Assembly: GCF_037893015.1 (NCBI RefSeq)
Contig: NC_133665.1
Coordinates: forward strand, 102,825,937-102,889,936
From: Macrotis lagotis
Taxonomy: Eukaryota; Chordata; Mammalia; Peramelemorphia; Peramelidae
Direction: 5' to 3'
DNA: 64,000 bases
Within the stretch, counting starts at the first letter, position 1. Each line of letters opens with the position of its first letter. Below are positions 38,301 through 51,903 of the stretch, piece after piece. A model generated the notes under the pieces. It had not been told where the DNA came from, searched no databases, and saw nothing but the letters and a program-made list of their open reading frames with translations. A program made the translations under genes and the position numbers.

Positions 38301-38962
38301 AGCAACACTTCACTGTCCTAGCAAGCTATCATCCTATAACTCTCCTCCCTTTTTCAAACAGTATCTTTGAAAGAATTGTCCATATCAGTTGTCTCTGCTT
38401 CCTTTCCTCTTTTAAACCCTCACAATCTCACTTCTAATTTTATCATTCAACTGAGGCTTGCCTCAAAACTACTGATCTCTTAGTTGTGAAATTTAACACA
38501 TTTTCTCAATTTTCATCCTACTTGATACTGTCAAGTAGTACAGTAGTGACACTATTGATCACCCTCTCTTCTCATGGATACTCTCTCCAGCTTCCTTAAC
38601 ACTTCTGTCTGGATCTCCTCCAACCTAACAGTTCCTCAAGTCTTTTATCAGATCACCAACCATGTCCCAAAGTATCATGTGCTCCAAAGCTCCCTTTTGG
38701 GCTCTCCTCTCTCCGATTCACTGTCTTAAGAACTTCATTAGCTTCTATGGATTCTATTGTCATCTCTGTGCAGATGAGTCACTCAACTATAAATCCAGTT
38801 CCAGTTTCACTCCTGAGCTCTGGTCCTTCAAAACCAGCTGTATCAATTCACAGCTCCACCAAAAATGCATTAGTATACCTACCTTTTCACATCCCCTTCT
38901 ACACAAACTATTCCCATCTTTTGTCATCTTTGCCAGTCTAAGATGATTTAGAGCAACTTTTC

Positions 38963-39118
38963 TTTTTCTTTTTTTTTAAGGTTTTTGCAAGGCAAATAGG
39001 GTTAAGAGGCTTGCCCAAGGCCACACAGCTAGGCAATTATTGTCTGAGACTGGATTTGAACCCAGGTACTCCTGACTCCAAGGCCGGTACTTTATCTACT
39101 AGGCCACCTAGCCACCCC
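38963..39118 (-). mobile_element. WSINE1-like SINE
   Basis: Flanked by TTAGAGCAACTTTTC (38948-38962 and from 39119), a 15-bp perfect duplicate. Confidence 0.93.
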
Positions 39119-39474
39119 TTAGAGCAACTTTTCACATAGCTAATAGCTTAGAATTCTTTTGACATGTTTGTTTACAACTTTTAACCACTTCTCTTTGGAA
39201 TATAGTTTTTGATCTTATGGTTGTTTCTATAATACTTGTATATTAAATCCTTATCAGAGATGTTTGATATTTTTCCAGTTTGACAGCTTCTCTTCTCATA
39301 TTAGATGTCAATTTTGTTCAAAGCCTTTTTCATTTCATACTATCAAAATTAGTTTGTTTCAATCTCTTCTTTGATTAAGAATTCATATCTCTATCCCACT
39401 ATGACAGGTATGTGATGTTTGTAATGTTTTTTTAATGGTATAACCTTTAATATTCAAGTAAATGTATCCAGTTT

Positions 39475-39545
39475 TTTTGGTAAGGCAATGGAATTAAGTG
39501 ACTTGCCCGAAGTCACAGAGCTAGACAATTATTAAATGTCTGAGG
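39475..39545 (-). mobile_element. WSINE1-like SINE, 5'-truncated with exact TSD
   Basis: Only the tail half is present, yet GTATCCAGTTT flanks it exactly (39464-39474 and 39546-39556), so truncation happened at insertion, not later. Confidence 0.88.
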
Positions 39546-39747
39546 GTATCCAGTTTTAATTGTGTGAATTTAGTATAAGATGTGGTTTAAGTCTAATCCT
39601 GACAGATTGTTTTTCAGTTTTTCAATAAATTCTTATGAAATAGGGAGTTCTTTCCTAAATAATTTATGATTTTAGGTTTGTTAAACACTGGGTAACTGTT
39701 TCCTTATTTCTGCTTCTTCGTGGTCTATTATTCTACAATTCTACTTT

Positions 39748-39904
39748 TTTTAGGTTTTTTTTTTTTTGCAAGGCAAATCAGATTAAGTGGCTTGCTCAGG
39801 GCCACACAGCTAGGTAATCATTAAGTGTCTGAGGCTGGATTTGAACTCAGGTACTCCTGACTCCAGGGTCGGTGCTCTATCCACTGTGCCACCTAGCCAC
39901 CCCC
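39748..39904 (-). mobile_element. WSINE1-like SINE
   Basis: Flanked by TTCTACTTTTTT (39740-39751 approx.) and TTCTACTTTTTT (from 39907 approx.). Confidence 0.92.
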
Positions 39905-40309
39905 CTTTCTACTTTTTTAAAACCAGTATCAAATGATTTTGATTTAGTTTTTGAGCTCTGTACTTGCTTCCTGTTGTTTTTCATTACTTTAATACAATAG
40001 ATCTTTCATTCCTTCAATGAATTTTGTTTTCTAGCTCTCTGAGATATTTCTTCTGTAGTTTTAACATGGTTAAAAATTTTCAAAGCTGGAATTTGAATGT
40101 TTCCTGATCCTGAGTTCATAGTTCTTTGGAGTACACCACACTTTCTAAACTGTAGGATTCAGGCATAGGCTCAATCATAGGGACTGGTTTTTACCTACTG
40201 GGGTTTTTATCTGTATTCTATTCCAGTCTATACTGTTCAAAATAAAAAAAAAGCAGTCTATCAGTGGACACTATTCCTAGAGGTTTCCCTTTTCCATCAA
40301 GTGCTCTGC

Positions 40310-40700
40310 TTGGTTTTCACTCCATAAATATTCATACCTCTCCTGGGAGAAGCTCATCACCCAAAATCTCATCATAATGGGAGACTGATCCTCAACAGCC
40401 TTTGAGCACCCTCTGATGCCTTTCCCCTCTGGTTGGAGGGTAAAGCTATAAACCCCTTCCAGAAGCTTTCCTTTATAGAATGCTTAGAACTGCTTGATTT
40501 CTCTTCCAATAACATCATGCTCACACCTGGTATCCTCTACCAGCAGTCCTCCTTCACCTTTTCACCTTCCTTTAGTGTACTTTCTTCCCCCCATTAGATA
40601 GTAAGCTTTTTGAGGGCAAGGAATACTTTTTTTCTCACTTATGTCCTTAGCACTTAGCACAGTGCCTAGCACTAAGTTCTTAATGTTTATTGACTATTGG
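40310..40700 (+). mobile_element. L2-type LINE 3' end
   Basis: GATAGTAAGCTTTTTGAGGG, TTAGCACAGTGCCTAGCACT, TTAATGTTTATTGACTATTG. Confidence 0.78.
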
Positions 40701-40929
40701 GTAATATTTGAAATATTTTGATGATTGTTCCACATAGAAAATGACATATTAGCAATGGCCTTGTGCACAGAATTGACCTAGTTCTAGTATGAGTGGACTG
40801 ATCTTAGATTGGTGGAATTATTGGTTTCCAGTGGTCATAAGCTGACCTGATAAGAATAAAATAGAAAAAACTTTAAAGGACAGTAAAAGGAGTGTGCAAG
40901 ATGTGATTGATTTGAACAGGAGCTAGTCA

Positions 40930-41082
40930 GGGGCAGCTAGGTGGCGCAATGGATAGAGCACCGGCCCTGGAGTCAGGAGTACCTGGGTTCAGATCCGGTC
41001 TCAGATACTTAATGATTGCCTAGCTGTGTGACCTTGGGCAAGCCACTTAACTCCATTTGCCTTGCAAAAAAAACCCAAAACC
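40930..41082 (+). mobile_element. WSINE1-like SINE with perfect 18-bp TSD
   Basis: TTGAACAGGAGCTAGTCA at 40912-40929 and 41083-41100 is identical. Sequence is close to consensus, so this is one of the younger copies. Confidence 0.96.
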
Positions 41083-41100
41083 TTGAACAGGAGCTAGTCA

Positions 41101-42159
41101 CCCCTTAATCTTTCAGGGAACTTCTTTTAGGGCTTACTCTAGCTCTGACCAAATACCTGTTGGCCCCATCTAATAAACCCTCCAATATTAAAAACATTGA
41201 GCAAAAGGCCCTCTAGTAAATGTTAAAATCTGTTCATTGTACATGCTTTTAGAGCAGTTATGTCACTTAGAAATGGACACCCCTAACATTGTCTATGTTG
41301 TATTGTTTTTAAGATTTTTGTTAAATATTTCCCAATTTTGTTCTGCCACACACAAAGAAGTGGTTTTTCAGCCACTTTATTAAAATCCAGGAATTTGACA
41401 TTTCTGCAGGAGACTAAGTGTTCAGCAGTGTTAAGTCAGAAATTCAGGTAACTTTGCTCTTTTGTATGAGATTATGCTTATTTATGCAGGAAAGTTTCTC
41501 AGGTCATCCTCTTGCCATTAGCTAGGCATGTTAGAAACAGGATTCCCTGAGAAGACTTATGCCCATACTGTTTACTGCATACCTAGTTTTTGCTTCTCAC
41601 CCTTTTGACCCCTAAAGCCCATTCAAGTCTCCATCTCCTTAATTATAACTTCACTGATGTGTTGACAAGGATCTAAACAGGTCCAAAATACCTGGGATCA
41701 TAGATCAGTGGTCTCCAACATGATGGCTAGGATTCCAGAGGACCTGTGGCATCACCCATGGAGGCCCAACAATTGCAAGGTGAACCCCATTTTGCTTTGA
41801 TAGTCCACTGTGGATCATATCTAACATATCCACACCTATGTATATCCTATCCACCATTTCATTCCTTTCCTCTGATATGTAAGTCCCTAATCTCCCCCCA
41901 CTCTGAGCCAGTTGTCATATTCAAACCACACACACCAGTTCCACACATTGGGAACATTGTGATCCTACTGCCAGATCACTTCATAGCTATGGAATGTGGC
42001 TCTTGGGATGGGCTCTATGCTTCGGGGCAAAGACTAGTTAAAGCTTCACTTCCTTTTACTTTGGCAAGAGTTAATGGGTCAAACATTAATAGAATTATGA
42101 CCTGGATCTTTGTTATTATCATCCCCCATACCCATCTATCTTCCAGACTTCTCTCTTAA
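41101..42159. other. no recognised feature
   Basis: A frame open at 41746-42159 shows no domain, and its codon pattern looks like chance. Confidence 0.4.
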
Positions 42160-42560
42160 TAGTGAAGGCACCAGCATCTTTTCTAGTCACCCAGAATGTA
42201 ACAATCTTAGTGACATCTTTAACCAACTCCACACTTTCTCTTTATCCCACATTTATGGATGCATTCACTTACCTAACCTTGTAATTTCTTCCTTCTTATC
42301 TATACCCTTCTCTTTTCTCATACTGCCATCACCATAGTTTGAGACCTCATCACTACTAAGTCTTGAATTGTTAAATAGCCTCTTAGTCTTTTTTCCTCAA
42401 ATCTTTACCTAGTTGAATCCATTCTCTACATAAGTGCCAGATTTTCCTCAAGTTCAGGTCTATTTCCCTCCCCTACTCAACAAACTCCAGTGGCTCCCTG
42501 TTGACTCTAGCAAAAAATATTATTTCATCTCTTTCTTGTCCCTTTAAAATTTCTATTTTT
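42160..42560 (+). mobile_element. L2-type LINE fragment
   Basis: CTCCCCTACTCAACAAACTCCAGTGGCTCCCTGTTGAC (42471-42508) is the L2 ORF end block. Confidence 0.7.
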
Positions 42561-43479
42561 ATACCTTATAATGTAAGTATTAGTAGACTGGCATTTATAT
42601 AATTTATAAATAAGTAAGATGTTCAATTTAAAAGTATTCCATAGAAAGGCCCCTTTACATCCCAGTCCCTTGTTTCTCATCCCCTCTTAATTATGATGCT
42701 CAAAAATTGCAAAGCATAGATCTGGAAAGTAAGGTAATGACAAAATAATGAGAAAAAAAAGTAAGGTAATGGTACTTTCTTCCCCACCAATTACCATGTA
42801 GGATCCTTAAATAGCTAGAAAACAGCTCTAACACTGTTCAGAAATATACTTTTTCCTGTATAAAAGGAGAAAGCTGGGCTCTATCTTTAAAGCTCACCCA
42901 ATACCACTCCAATCTAATCTCTAGCCAGCTATAATAAATATTCTTAAATAACTTTTATTTGAATGATTATATTATATATATGGATTTTCTTTACCCTTTC
43001 CCCAAAACCACACATTACCACATTTATTTCAAGAGACCTGTGCTGCTAAATGTAGGAATTGAAATGAATAGGAAAAAATTATCAAATCTATTTAAAAACT
43101 ACTAGAACTGAAATGTGTGACCTTAATTCAGAGTACCTAAGTTTTATTCATTTATGATCAGTCTGGGTTTTTCTGTGTGTTTTGACTTCTAGGATTTATT
43201 CTCCTGCCACCAACTGACAGTTGTCCACCAGATAGGAAAAGAGAATGTTTGGGAACTGGTCAGTAGCTAAGTTAGGACAAGGTGCACAAAATAGAAATGA
43301 GATAACTTCAAAGTTGAGGCTCAATCTACAACATAAATATATACATGAATTTACATAAACCAAGTTACATAAGAAACAGGGAATAAGGAGATAAGATTGG
43401 TCTGCTGTCCTACTAGCAAAATCTGTTTGAAAAACAGACAAGCAGACACCTATGAGCAATTTTGAACCAACACTGTGTA
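42561..43479. other. no recognised feature
   Basis: AT-rich intergenic sequence. Confidence 0.4.
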
Positions 43480-43625
43480 GCCTTACACAGATAATTTAAA
43501 TCTCTGAACTGCCATGCCTTCATTTGTAAAACAGTTGAATCTACATATGTAAGCTTCTTCAAGTTTTTGAGAAAAGCACTTTGAAAAACTTAAAAGTGCT
43601 ATAGAAATATGAGTTTTAGCACTAA
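43480..43625 (+). mobile_element. MAR1/MIR core-SINE, tail half
   Basis: CATGCCTTCATTTGTAAAAC and AAAAGTGCTATAGAAATATGAG. Confidence 0.7.
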
Positions 43626-44189
43626 TTGCCAAAAAAATATTACAGTAAACAATATTGCCTAAGGGATCATGTCTGAGAAGAATAATAGAATAGTACTAAT
43701 GAGATACCTGTACCAAAGAAGAGAATTATGACAAGTTTTGAAGAAATACTGGGTATAATGGTAGACATTGACTTCTAAACCTTTGTAAACTCCTCTGTTC
43801 ATGTTCTCTATTCAGCTTTAGACCTTTCATGCTCTTCTACCTAAACCTGCTTTTCTTCAATCTATATTATTAAAGATCCTTAAAACAAATATCTTAACAC
43901 ATCATTTAGTTATTTTTCAAAAAATTTTGTTATATTTCTCATAAAGTGTATATAAATGATATTTAAGCTGTTATACATTAAATAGGTTTTTGTAGCCTCT
44001 GTAGACTGGTCTTGAGAACCTAACCATCAGTCTTAGCAATGTAAGTAGAGGAAAAAAATTATGTCTTCCAAATAACTACCATTAAGATGAACCTTTAAAA
44101 TAAAAATAATATATAAATAGGGGACTGTCTATATTCAAGCTCTTTTATAAAGTTTCCTATAACTTTTGAAATCCTGAAGTTCTGTGGCT
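43626..44189. other. no recognised feature
   Basis: AT-rich; nothing supported. Confidence 0.4.
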
Positions 44190-44335
44190 ATATACATACA
44201 TACATACATACATATATATATATAAACACGTGCATTTATACAATACACATGTGTACACATTTATGTGTATGTGTATATTTATATACACAAACATATATGT
44301 GTATGTACACACATTCACATATATATATGTATAGT
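44190..44335. repeat. mixed TA/CA/TG microsatellite
   Basis: (ACAT)n then alternating TA, CA and TG blocks, about 150 bp. Confidence 0.9.
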
Positions 44336-44544
44336 AACATCCATGATCAGACTATTAATGATTAACCTCAAAATTCATGACCAGCCTCAAAGTGACTTCA
44401 ATGATTTCTTGATGGCAGCTAATGTTTTGAAGGGAAACCATCTTAAAACATCATTACAACTTGTGAAAATCCCTCATATTAAGATGTCTTAAGTATATAT
44501 AGCTAACAAAGTGATAAATCTAGCTACAGCTTTCCCCATGTTTA

Positions 44545-46282
<1,738 letters not shown>

Positions 46283-46662
46283 CTGAAAGAATAGAAAAAT
46301 ACAAATATCCATAACTAATTTGCTGATAGAGATTTTCTATAATGTGATACTAAATTTAATAGGAGTAAATGGTTAGGTATGTTACAAATATAACTGTGAA
46401 TTGACTGGGAAAGGGGAAAGAAAAAGTGATGGTAGACATGCACAGAAGGAAAGTGCTGAGAAAGAGAAATCTCCAGATAAGAGGGTGACCAGAATGACCA
46501 ATTATTTTATTGGTCTATGTAAAAAAAAAAAAAACAAAACCCCAACAACAAAAAACTTCCTTTACAAAATTCCAAGGTTGCTCTTCCACCCTAAACTGCT
46601 GGGCTATTACTTCAAAGTTTTCCCATGTCACTGCTCTTTACATCCTTCATCTGGACAAGTAC

Positions 46663-46764
46663 CTCTTTGAATTCTTCTTTCTTCAACTCTCTGGAGATCC
46701 AGAATCCAAGGCTCTCTTCCTTTCTCCAACTGGAAAATCACTTCAGGTTTGGAAAATGGAATTC
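46663..46764 (-). CDS. KRAB-B box exon of unit C
   Basis: Acceptor TTCTTATGAGCAG ends at 46765, donor GT at 46662-46661. In phase with KRAB-A it reads GIPFSKPEVIFQLEKGREPW then ILDLQRVEERRIQR, matching KRAB-B (SKPDVISQLEQGEEPW). Length 102 bp leaves phase 1, exactly what the last exon needs (G|AA = Glu). No stop. Too short to be seen as a stand-alone frame. Confidence 0.85.
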
Positions 46765-46839
46765 CTGCTCATAAGAAGGAATCATGACATTTCTATTCGA
46801 AGGCATATCCAGTTCCCTCTCAGAAAAAAACAAAACAAA

Positions 46840-47000
46840 ATTCAAAGTAGCTTTGTTTATTATAATGCAAAATGGGAATAGATTATACGTCTAATAAGAA
46901 ATGGCTGAATGAACTCATGTAATAACACAATGGAATATTATAGTACCACAAAAATAATAAATATAAATATAGAAAGAAAATAATGCAAAAAGAATCATAC
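46840..47000 (+). mobile_element. old L1 LINE scrap in intron
   Basis: AATGGCTGAATGAACTCATG and AATGGAATATTATAG match the L1 ORF2 end in sense. Confidence 0.6.
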
Positions 47001-47279
47001 TAGTACTAAAAACAGCACAATTAGATAAGTACACAGAAGTTGGAAGGAGACAATGAGCAAATCAGTTGTTAATGTTATCATTTTGTTAAAAATTACCACA
47101 ATTAACAGTTTGGAATGTAGCATTTTGCATAAAATTTTGTTTCTAATTTTACTAGATTTTTGGTTTATGGCGAGATAAAACAAAGGGGAAAAAGAAAAAG
47201 AAGAAATAAGAAACAAGGAAAAAAACCCCAAATCCCTGGGATTAAAACAATCAAAAATTATTAAGAAGCTCCAATATCA

Positions 47280-47537
<258 letters not shown>

Positions 47538-47877
47538 TTACCTCATATGCTCCTAGGACAAGAAAGAACTGGCAGCAACATGGGAAATAGACAAAATATA
47601 TAATGCTATTTTGAGTTAAAGGCTTTGAATATATGCAAAAGTGCTGGTATGATATATATGAATAATGGAGGACACTAAGATCATATGAGGAAAAGTAAAG
47701 GAAAACAACAAGGAACTCTGAAGGAGTTTAAGAGGGAGTAATTCAAATAGTGTTATGTTGCTGTAATGCACTGAAATAAATTTTAATTTAAATAGTTTAG
47801 GCTTAGTTTGTGCTATGTTCAATGAAAAGTCAAGTATTTGAGTGAGAAAGAAGCTAGTCTTCCACTAATATTATTAT

Positions 47878-48065
47878 GCCTGTTTCCTTGTATTTGGTGA
47901 TTCTACTTTAGAAATAGAAATTCTAGTTCTATGCCTAATTTTCCATCCTAAAAGAAAAACATACAAATACCCATAACTTCTTTACTGATAGAAATTTCTA
48001 CAATGTAATACTAACAAAATATAACTGTTCATGAAGTGACTAGGGAAAGAAAAGATGATGGTAGT
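47878..48065 (-). pseudogene. partial duplicate of unit C last-exon start and flanking intron
   Basis: Matches 46213-46432 in the same orientation. It includes the acceptor (TTCTTTTAG, exon edge at 47947) and an open stretch WKIRHRTRISISKVESPNTR, close to unit C's WKIRHRTRDSVSEVESPDTR. The match stops at 47878, so only about 70 bp of exon remain. It lies upstream of KRAB-A of unit C, so it is the relic of a second, tandem ZNF copy. Confidence 0.82.
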
Positions 48066-48084
48066 TGTCATTTAGTTGGGGGCA

Positions 48085-48200
48085 CTGGAAAAAAATCAAC
48101 AAAACTGGATTTTAGTCCCAATTCTGTCATTAACTAGCTGTGTGATCTTAAAGCAAGTCAGTCTCTGGACTTTGGCTATTGTTCTATTTCAACCAAGTCT
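48085..48200 (+). mobile_element. MIR core-SINE fragment
   Basis: TCATTAACTAGCTGTGTGAT and AGTCAGTCTCTGGACTTTGG. Confidence 0.65.
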
Positions 48201-48445
48201 GATTTGGGGATGGAAGTCTTCCAGGAGAAATTCACCGGTTTCCCATTGTAGCATCTCCCTTAAGATAGATATGGAAGATGTAGATACTGAAGATATAGAT
48301 ACAAAGGAGAGGAGGCAAAAAAATCTTGCCAATATAAGTCCCTAGTCAAAACAGTCAGTGATCAATCAATGTCCTGAAGCACAACAGTTAATGAAGACCT
48401 GAGAAGAGCTTTTTAAAAAGTTTATAATATACTCACCATATTCAT

Positions 48446-48569
48446 TGAAAGCTAGAAGGAAAAGATCAAAGATGGTTGGCAGCTTTGTGGCTATCACAAG
48501 TGGGTGAAGAGGGAGCTAGGTAAGTTGCCATGATGTGATGAGAATGAGTTGTTACTCTGGACCTCAGGA
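48446..48569 (-). repeat. inverted repeat, left arm (unknown element)
   Basis: Reverse complement of 50211-50329, with roughly 100 of about 120 positions matching by eye. Shared blocks include CTAGCTCCCTCTTCAC and ACCATCTTTGATC. The family is not recognised. Confidence 0.8.
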
Positions 48570-48769
48570 ACTTTGCTTGAGGAAGATAAATAACTTCCAT
48601 TTCTTTGGAAAAACTCTGAACTGCTTTCAATTCCATTACCTCATGAATCCAAAATTCTTTCAATAGAAACTTCTCTTGTACCTTCATGGATGACCAGAAC
48701 TGAGAGGAACTATGGTGTTCCAATATAATTTGAGGAAGCAAACTAATAACAATCATTTGAAAAAAAATA

Positions 48770-49600
48770 ATCCAAACTGCTAATAAGAAAAAAGAAAAAT
48801 TTTGAAAGGAGCATTACTTCATATCTATCAGATTGGCAAAAAAGTGAGGGAGCAGTGGGAGGACAGACATAATCGAGCAATTGTTGTCTATTGTAGAAAG
48901 GAAATTGGAACCCCCAAACTCACTAATAATCTGTTTGAAAGTATTTGACAAGTAAAACAAAGGCTATTTTCCTCAAAGAGATAAAGAAAAATTATATATG
49001 TACAAATGTAGTCATAGAAGCATTTTTGTTGCAGCAAAGCACTAGAAACTAAGGGGTATTCATTAAATTGTAAATGGCTAAGCAAATTATTATATATGAA
49101 ATTAATGGCATAATGGCCTGGTATAATGAATTTGATTTTAATTTCATTTAATAATGAATATGACCACACTGTAGGAAAAGTCAAAAAGAATGGATTGAGA
49201 GAAATGTGGGATGACCTGAACTCATACTAAGTGCAATGGAGAACCAGAATAACAATTCATATAATGACAAAAGCATTGTAATGAAAAATAACTTTGAAAG
49301 ACTTTAGAACTCTGATGAATAAAATGACCAACCATGACTTCAGAGAATGAATCTGAAATATACTTGCAATATCTTTATAGAGAGGTAAAAAATTGTAGGT
49401 ACAGAATAAAACTATCTTTTCTGATATGGCCAATATATGTATTTGTTCTGCTAGCCAATGCTTATAGAGAAGATTTTAAAAATTTTTAGGGAGGGTGAAG
49501 GAGATTCGAGGGGGACAAGAAGCAAGGCTAGTGATAGTGATATTAAAAAAAGACTGTCAATGAGGTGTTTTTTTAAATGCACAGAAGAGAAAAGGAGAAG
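48770..49600 (+). mobile_element. old L1 LINE 3' end
   Basis: Sense landmarks: CATATCTATCAGATTGGCAA, AAATGGCTAAGCAAATTATT, GAGAACCAGAATAACAATTC, then a 3' UTR with GATATGGCCAATATATGTAT. Confidence 0.78.
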
Positions 49601-49666
49601 GTTAAGTGAGAAACAACAATTAGAATAGCTTTGGAATGAATATGTTGAGTATATTATAAACTTTTT

Positions 49667-49833
49667 TGTTGTTGTTGTTTTCGTTTTTAGGTTTTTGCAA
49701 GGCTAATGGGGTTAAGTGGCTTGCCCAAAGCCACACAGCTAGGTAATTATTAAGTGTCTGAGACCAGATTTGAACTCAGGTACTCCTGACTCCAGGGCCG
49801 GTGCTTTATCCACTGTGCCACCTAGCCGCCCCT
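49667..49833 (-). mobile_element. WSINE1-like SINE
   Basis: Flanked by TTATAAACTTTTT (from 49655) and TTATAAACTTTTT (from 49835). A (GTT)n stretch sits in its tail. Confidence 0.93.
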
Positions 49834-50210
49834 CTTATAAACTTTTTAAAAAGTCAAGCTGAACATAAGGGAGATTTGCACTTTTATGTAATTTTTTGGT
49901 TTTGTATATAGATATTTGTCAAGTTCAGAGTGACAAAAGTTTACTCAAAAATATATAACTCAAGGTAGGTTTATCCTAACAGGGATTTTTTGAATATTGA
50001 GTTTATCCACATCAATGCAATTTTATGTAGGCAATGGAATTGATCATCAGCATTGGGAGTTTGGCTTATTCAACCAAGCTTTTGGTTGGCAGTTCCAAGT
50101 AATAAGCTAAAGGAGGTCACCTAACTGGATAGACTATCCTGGGGTGTAATGGCAACTGGCCTCTTATTATAGATGGTTCTGACAGACTACAAACTGACTT
50201 TGTAGTGGGA
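49834..50210. other. no recognised feature
   Basis: Sequence between the SINE and the right arm of the inverted repeat; may belong to the same unknown element. Confidence 0.35.
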
Positions 50211-50329
50211 CTGAGGTCCAGAGTTAACAACTCATGCTCACCACATCATGGCAGCCTGCCTAGCTCCCTCTTCACCAACTTGTTACAGCCACAGAGCTGC
50301 AACCATCTTTGATCCTGTTCTAGCTTTCT
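50211..50329 (+). repeat. inverted repeat, right arm (unknown element)
   Basis: Partner of 48446-48569. Both arms start a short open reading at ATGGCA (MAACLAPSSPT here, MATYLAPSSPT in the other arm), but the open length is too short to call coding. Confidence 0.8.
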
Positions 50330-50459
50330 AAGCATGACGGCAGTAAAAACAAAGGCAAAGAGATAAAAGCCATAGTTAGAATAGATGAATAGGTAGTATT
50401 ATAATCAGGCAAACATAAGATTCTTGCCTTAGGGCCCTAATCTATAACTCCTTAAAATT

Positions 50460-51010
50460 TATGGGATATTCTTCCAGGTGTACTACTATTGTCATCGTAC
50501 CACTCTACTCAAAAAAACAAAACCAAACAACCTTTAATGGTTCTCTACTGCCTTCCCAATAAAATATAAAATTCTGACTTAAACCCTCCTAACCCCCAAG
50601 CTTGAACACAGCCTTACCTCTTACACCCCTCTCCATGTCTTTTGCTCCAATCAAACTGAATCCTTGTTCCATCTCCTGTTCTCATTCTAGCCCCTCTCCT
50701 CTCTGTGTTTTTACTCATATTTCCTTCCAAGCCCGGAAGAGACTCTTCTGCTATCTGTATAGTCTGAAACTCATTTTATCTTTCAATTTTCATATGAACT
50801 TTTTCTCTGAAGCATTCCATCACACCATAGGTCAATGTGCTTTCCCTTCCTCAAATTTCTCACAAAATACACTTATCTCCTCCCTTATATCTCAATATCT
50901 TACATACTTGACTTTCCTTCTAATAGATTTAAAGTTCTTAAAGGTAAAGCCTGTGTTAAATCTATGCCAAGGCCCAAGCACAGTACCTGGTAAAGTAAAT
51001 GTAATTTGCT
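50460..51010 (+). mobile_element. L2-type LINE 3' end
   Basis: TCTACTGCCTTCCCAATAAA, then GAAGCATTCC, then TTAAAGTTCTTAAAGGTAAAGCC and AAGCACAGTACCTGGTAAAG. Confidence 0.75.
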
Positions 51011-51572
51011 GAATTAATTTTAAAAAGCTTGCAATGTAAAGAAAGCTGAATCAATCACTCTATTGGTATTATGTAAAAAAAAATTGTAAATATTATTTCA
51101 GTGCTGTTGGTTTTCTCTACTTGACCATTAAGCAGGACCATTAGATGAAGAGAAAGTTACCTTTAATCTAAAAAACTTATATAATATGAGCTCAAAGAGA
51201 AACTAGATTGTCCCAAGTTGAGAACTCTATCCTTATGGGGAAGGGAGACTATGTGAATGAATCATTTCCCAGAGGAGAAAGATGTTTGGATTGTGAAGAA
51301 CCTTGAGTGCCAGTCAGTGTCTGGACTACAGAATGAAGGTTATAGCAATTAGACGAAGGCTTTGAGTGGGAAAGGGAGTTGTATTTGTGAGCTGTCAAGG
51401 AAATATGTAACAATCAGCCTTTCCTGCAGCATTGCAGGGAAGAGAGCATGATGTCACACCTGAATTTAGACTTTGTCTCAAAGAGGAAGTTCAAAGAGGG
51501 GTTTTTATACATTTCAAGAGAACAAAAACTACTAATTAATACCATGAATAGCTTGTTCAGAAAAACTGTATG
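51011..51572. other. no recognised feature
   Basis: Nothing supported. Confidence 0.4.
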
Positions 51573-51583
51573 CAATATAATGC

Positions 51584-51726
51584 TTTTTTTTTGCAAGGCA
51601 ATGGGGTTAAGTGGCTTGCCCAAGGCCACACAGCTAGGTAATTATTAAGTATCTGAGGTCAGATTTGAACTCAGGTACTCCTGACTCCAGGGCCAGTGCT
51701 CTATCTACTGCGCCACCTAGCTGCCC
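51584..51726 (-). mobile_element. WSINE1-like SINE, first of a same-site pair
   Basis: Left flank CAATATAATGC (51573-51583), right flank CAATATAATGC (51727-51737). See next entry. Confidence 0.94.
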
Positions 51727-51737
51727 CAATATAATGC

Positions 51738-51892
51738 CTTTTTTTTTTTTTAGGTTTTTTTGCAAGGCAATGGGGTTAACTGGCTTGCCCAAGGACACAC
51801 AGCTAGGTAATTATTGTCTGAGACCGAATTTGAACCCAGGTACTCCTGACTCCAAGGCCGGTGCTTTATCCATTATGCCACCTAGCTGCCCC
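51738..51892 (-). mobile_element. WSINE1-like SINE, second of a same-site pair
   Basis: Begins directly after the second CAATATAATGC and ends at a third copy (51893-51903). The two SINEs differ at several positions, so this is a second insertion, not a tandem duplication. Confidence 0.94.
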
Positions 51893-51903
51893 CAATATAA
51901 TGC

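Larger units (their letters stand above)
37230..38830 (+). mobile_element. L2 LINE, ORF2 5' and middle part
   Basis: Two L2-like stretches on the same strand with GCAGATGAGTCACTCAACTA (the YADDS-type RT area) at about 38770, interrupted by a SINE at 37453 and a MON1-type SINE at 38080. Could be two L2 copies rather than one. Confidence 0.65.
38835..40130 (-). mobile_element. old L1 LINE ORF2 part, host to three SINEs
   Basis: TTCACAGCTCCACCAAAAATGC and GATGATTTAGAGCAACTTTT at the left, then 39120-40130 matches the ORF2 zone seen at 2630-3050 (for example CAGTATCAAATGATTTTGA compared with 2985-3005). Strongly diverged. Confidence 0.75.

Noticed and set aside
41746-42337. 137-codon plus frame and neighbour.
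   Set aside because: No family resemblance; the second runs into an L2 fragment.
48466-48756. 96-codon minus frame over the inverted repeat arm.
   Set aside because: No recognised domain; the partner arm does not keep the frame beyond about 25 codons.
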